64,000 nt of DNA from Baylisascaris procyonis. Lineage: Eukaryota; Nematoda; Chromadorea; Rhabditida; Ascarididae. How positions within the stretch are numbered: position 1 is the stretch's first letter; each line of letters opens with the position of its first letter. The DNA is taken from positions 186,001 to 250,000 of the forward strand of contig JAZARR010000185.1 of the NCBI GenBank assembly GCA_037389465.1, given 5' to 3'. The notes below the pieces were generated by a model. That model worked only from the letters and a program-made list of their open reading frames with translations. It was not told the DNA's origin and did no database searches. Of this stretch, positions 62,601 to 64,000 are shown in pieces. A program made the translations under genes and the position numbers.

Positions 62601-64000
62601 GAATGAATGAATGAATGAATGAATGAATGAATGAATGAATGAATGAATGAATGAATGAATGAATGAATGAATGAATGAATGAATGAATGAATGAATGAAT
62701 GAATGAATGAATGAATGAATGAATGAATGAATGAATGAATGAATGAATGAATGAATGAATGAATGAATGAATGAATGAATGAATGAATGAATGAATGAAT
62801 GAATGAATGAATGAATGAATGAATGAATGAATGAATGAATGAATGAATGAATGAATGAATGAATGAATGGAATGAATGAATGAATGAATGAATGAATGAA
62901 TGAATGAATGAATGAATGAATGAATGAATGAATGAATGAATGAATGAATGAATGAATGAATGAATGAATGAATGAATGAATGAATGAATGAATGAATGAA
63001 TGAATGAATGAATGAATGAATGAATGAATGAATGAATGAATGAATGAATGAATGAATGAATGAATGAATGAATGAATGAATGAATGAATGAATGAATGAA
63101 TGAATGAATGAATGAATGAATGAATGAATGAATGAATGAATGAATGAATGAATGAATGAATGAATGAATGAATGAATGGAATGAATGAATGAATGAATGG
63201 AATGAATGAATGAATGAATGAATGAATGAATGAATGAATGAATGAATGAATGAATGAATGAATGAATGAATGAATGAATGAATGAATGAATGAATGAATG
63301 AATGAATGAATGAATGAATGGAATGAATGAATGAATGAATGAATGAATGAATGAATGAATGAATGAATGAATGAATGAATGAATGAATGAATGAATGAAT
63401 GAATGAATGAATGAATGAATGAATGAATGAATGAATGAATGAATGAATGAATGAATGAATGAATGAATGAATGAATGAATGAATGAATGAATGAATGAAT
63501 GAATGAATGAATGAATGAATGAATGAATGAATGAATGAATGAATGAATGAATGAATGAATGAATGAATGAATGAATGAATGAATGAATGAATGAATGAAT
63601 GAATGAATGAATGAATGAATGAATGAATGAATGAATGAATGAATGAATGAATGAATGAATGAATGAATGAATGAATGAATGAATGAATGAATGAATGAAT
63701 GAATGAATGAATGAATGAATGAATGAATGAATGAATGAATGAATGAATGAATGAATGAATGAATGAATGAATGAATGAATGAATGAATGAATGAATGAAT
63801 GAATGAATGAATGAATGAATGAATGAATGAATGAATGAATGAATGAATGAATGAATGAATGAATGAATGAATGAATGAATGAATGAATGAATGAATGAAT
63901 GAATGAATGAATGAATGAATGAATGAATGAATGAATGAATGAATGAATGAATGAATGAATGAATGAATGAATGAATGAATGAATGAATGAATGAATGAAT
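47642..64000. repeat. Giant (AATG)n tetranucleotide array, 16.36 kb, runs off right edge
   Basis: About 4,085 units of AATG/ATGA with no substitution seen. The only interruptions are 17 single-G insertions (AATGGAATG), with the doubled G at 52520, 55417, 55550, 55719, 55780, 55809, 55822, 58555, 59828, 61409, 61742, 62191, 62420, 62869, 63178, 63199 and 63320. All spacings between them are one more than a multiple of four, as expected if everything else is in perfect register. The first 4.88 kb is unbroken. The nematode telomere unit TTAGGC is absent, so this is not telomere. Confidence 0.98.

Noticed and set aside
47642..64000. Telomere
   Set aside because: The unit is AATG; nematode telomeres use TTAGGC, which does not occur in the array.

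Overview
The window looks like nuclear DNA of a nematode, probably a strongylid-type (clade V) parasite. Genes are broken into short exons with worm-type splice sites: polypyrimidine-TTTCAG acceptors and GTAAGT, GTTAGT or GTTTGT donors. Several first exons begin at a TTTCAG a few bases before the ATG, as in spliced-leader trans-splicing. The intergenic DNA carries (TA)n tracts and decayed BEL/Pao, RTE, Penelope-like and CR1/jockey-like retroelements. Species assignment is inference. There are no bacterial operons, CRISPR arrays or intact mobile-element genes.

Layout. About 1-11.7 kb, minus strand: an RMI1-like gene (RecQ-mediated genome instability protein 1, partner of topoisomerase III and a RecQ helicase). 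It was rebuilt exon by exon with consistent splice phases and runs off the left edge. Its introns hold a solo LTR and an antisense RTE remnant. About 13.2-15.7 kb: a tRNA-Arg-derived SINE-like repeat and a minus-strand multi-domain gene of a nematode DM9/DUF3421-like type, with a decayed extra domain at its 5' side. About 16-21.9 kb: a mobile-element graveyard with a BEL/Pao pol remnant, an LTR with a second solo LTR nested in it, and two Penelope-like fragments in inverted orientation. About 22-28.3 kb: unassigned open frames and a minus-strand gene with unusually GC-rich exons, one of which recurs as a broken copy at 37 kb. About 31.1-31.5 kb: the 3' end of a plus-strand gene. About 35.6-36.5 kb: a CR1/jockey-like LINE remnant. 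About 38.1-43.3 kb: a small plus-strand gene for a lysine/arginine-rich protein of unknown function. About 43.65-45.8 kb, minus strand: a complete ribosomal protein eS17 gene in three exons. From 47.64 kb to the right edge (16.36 kb): one almost perfect AATG tetranucleotide array.

The genes are unrelated housekeeping or unknown loci and do not form a pathway. The most unusual structures are the giant AATG array, whose 17 interruptions are all the same one-base insertion and show a hint of higher-order duplication; a 32-bp minisatellite that multiplies a 5' splice site; the 14-residue repeat in the RMI1-like protein; the inverted Penelope pair; and the GC-rich unassigned gene with a duplicated exon. 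Splice sites were placed by eye, so single-base errors are possible and transcript evidence is needed for exact structures.
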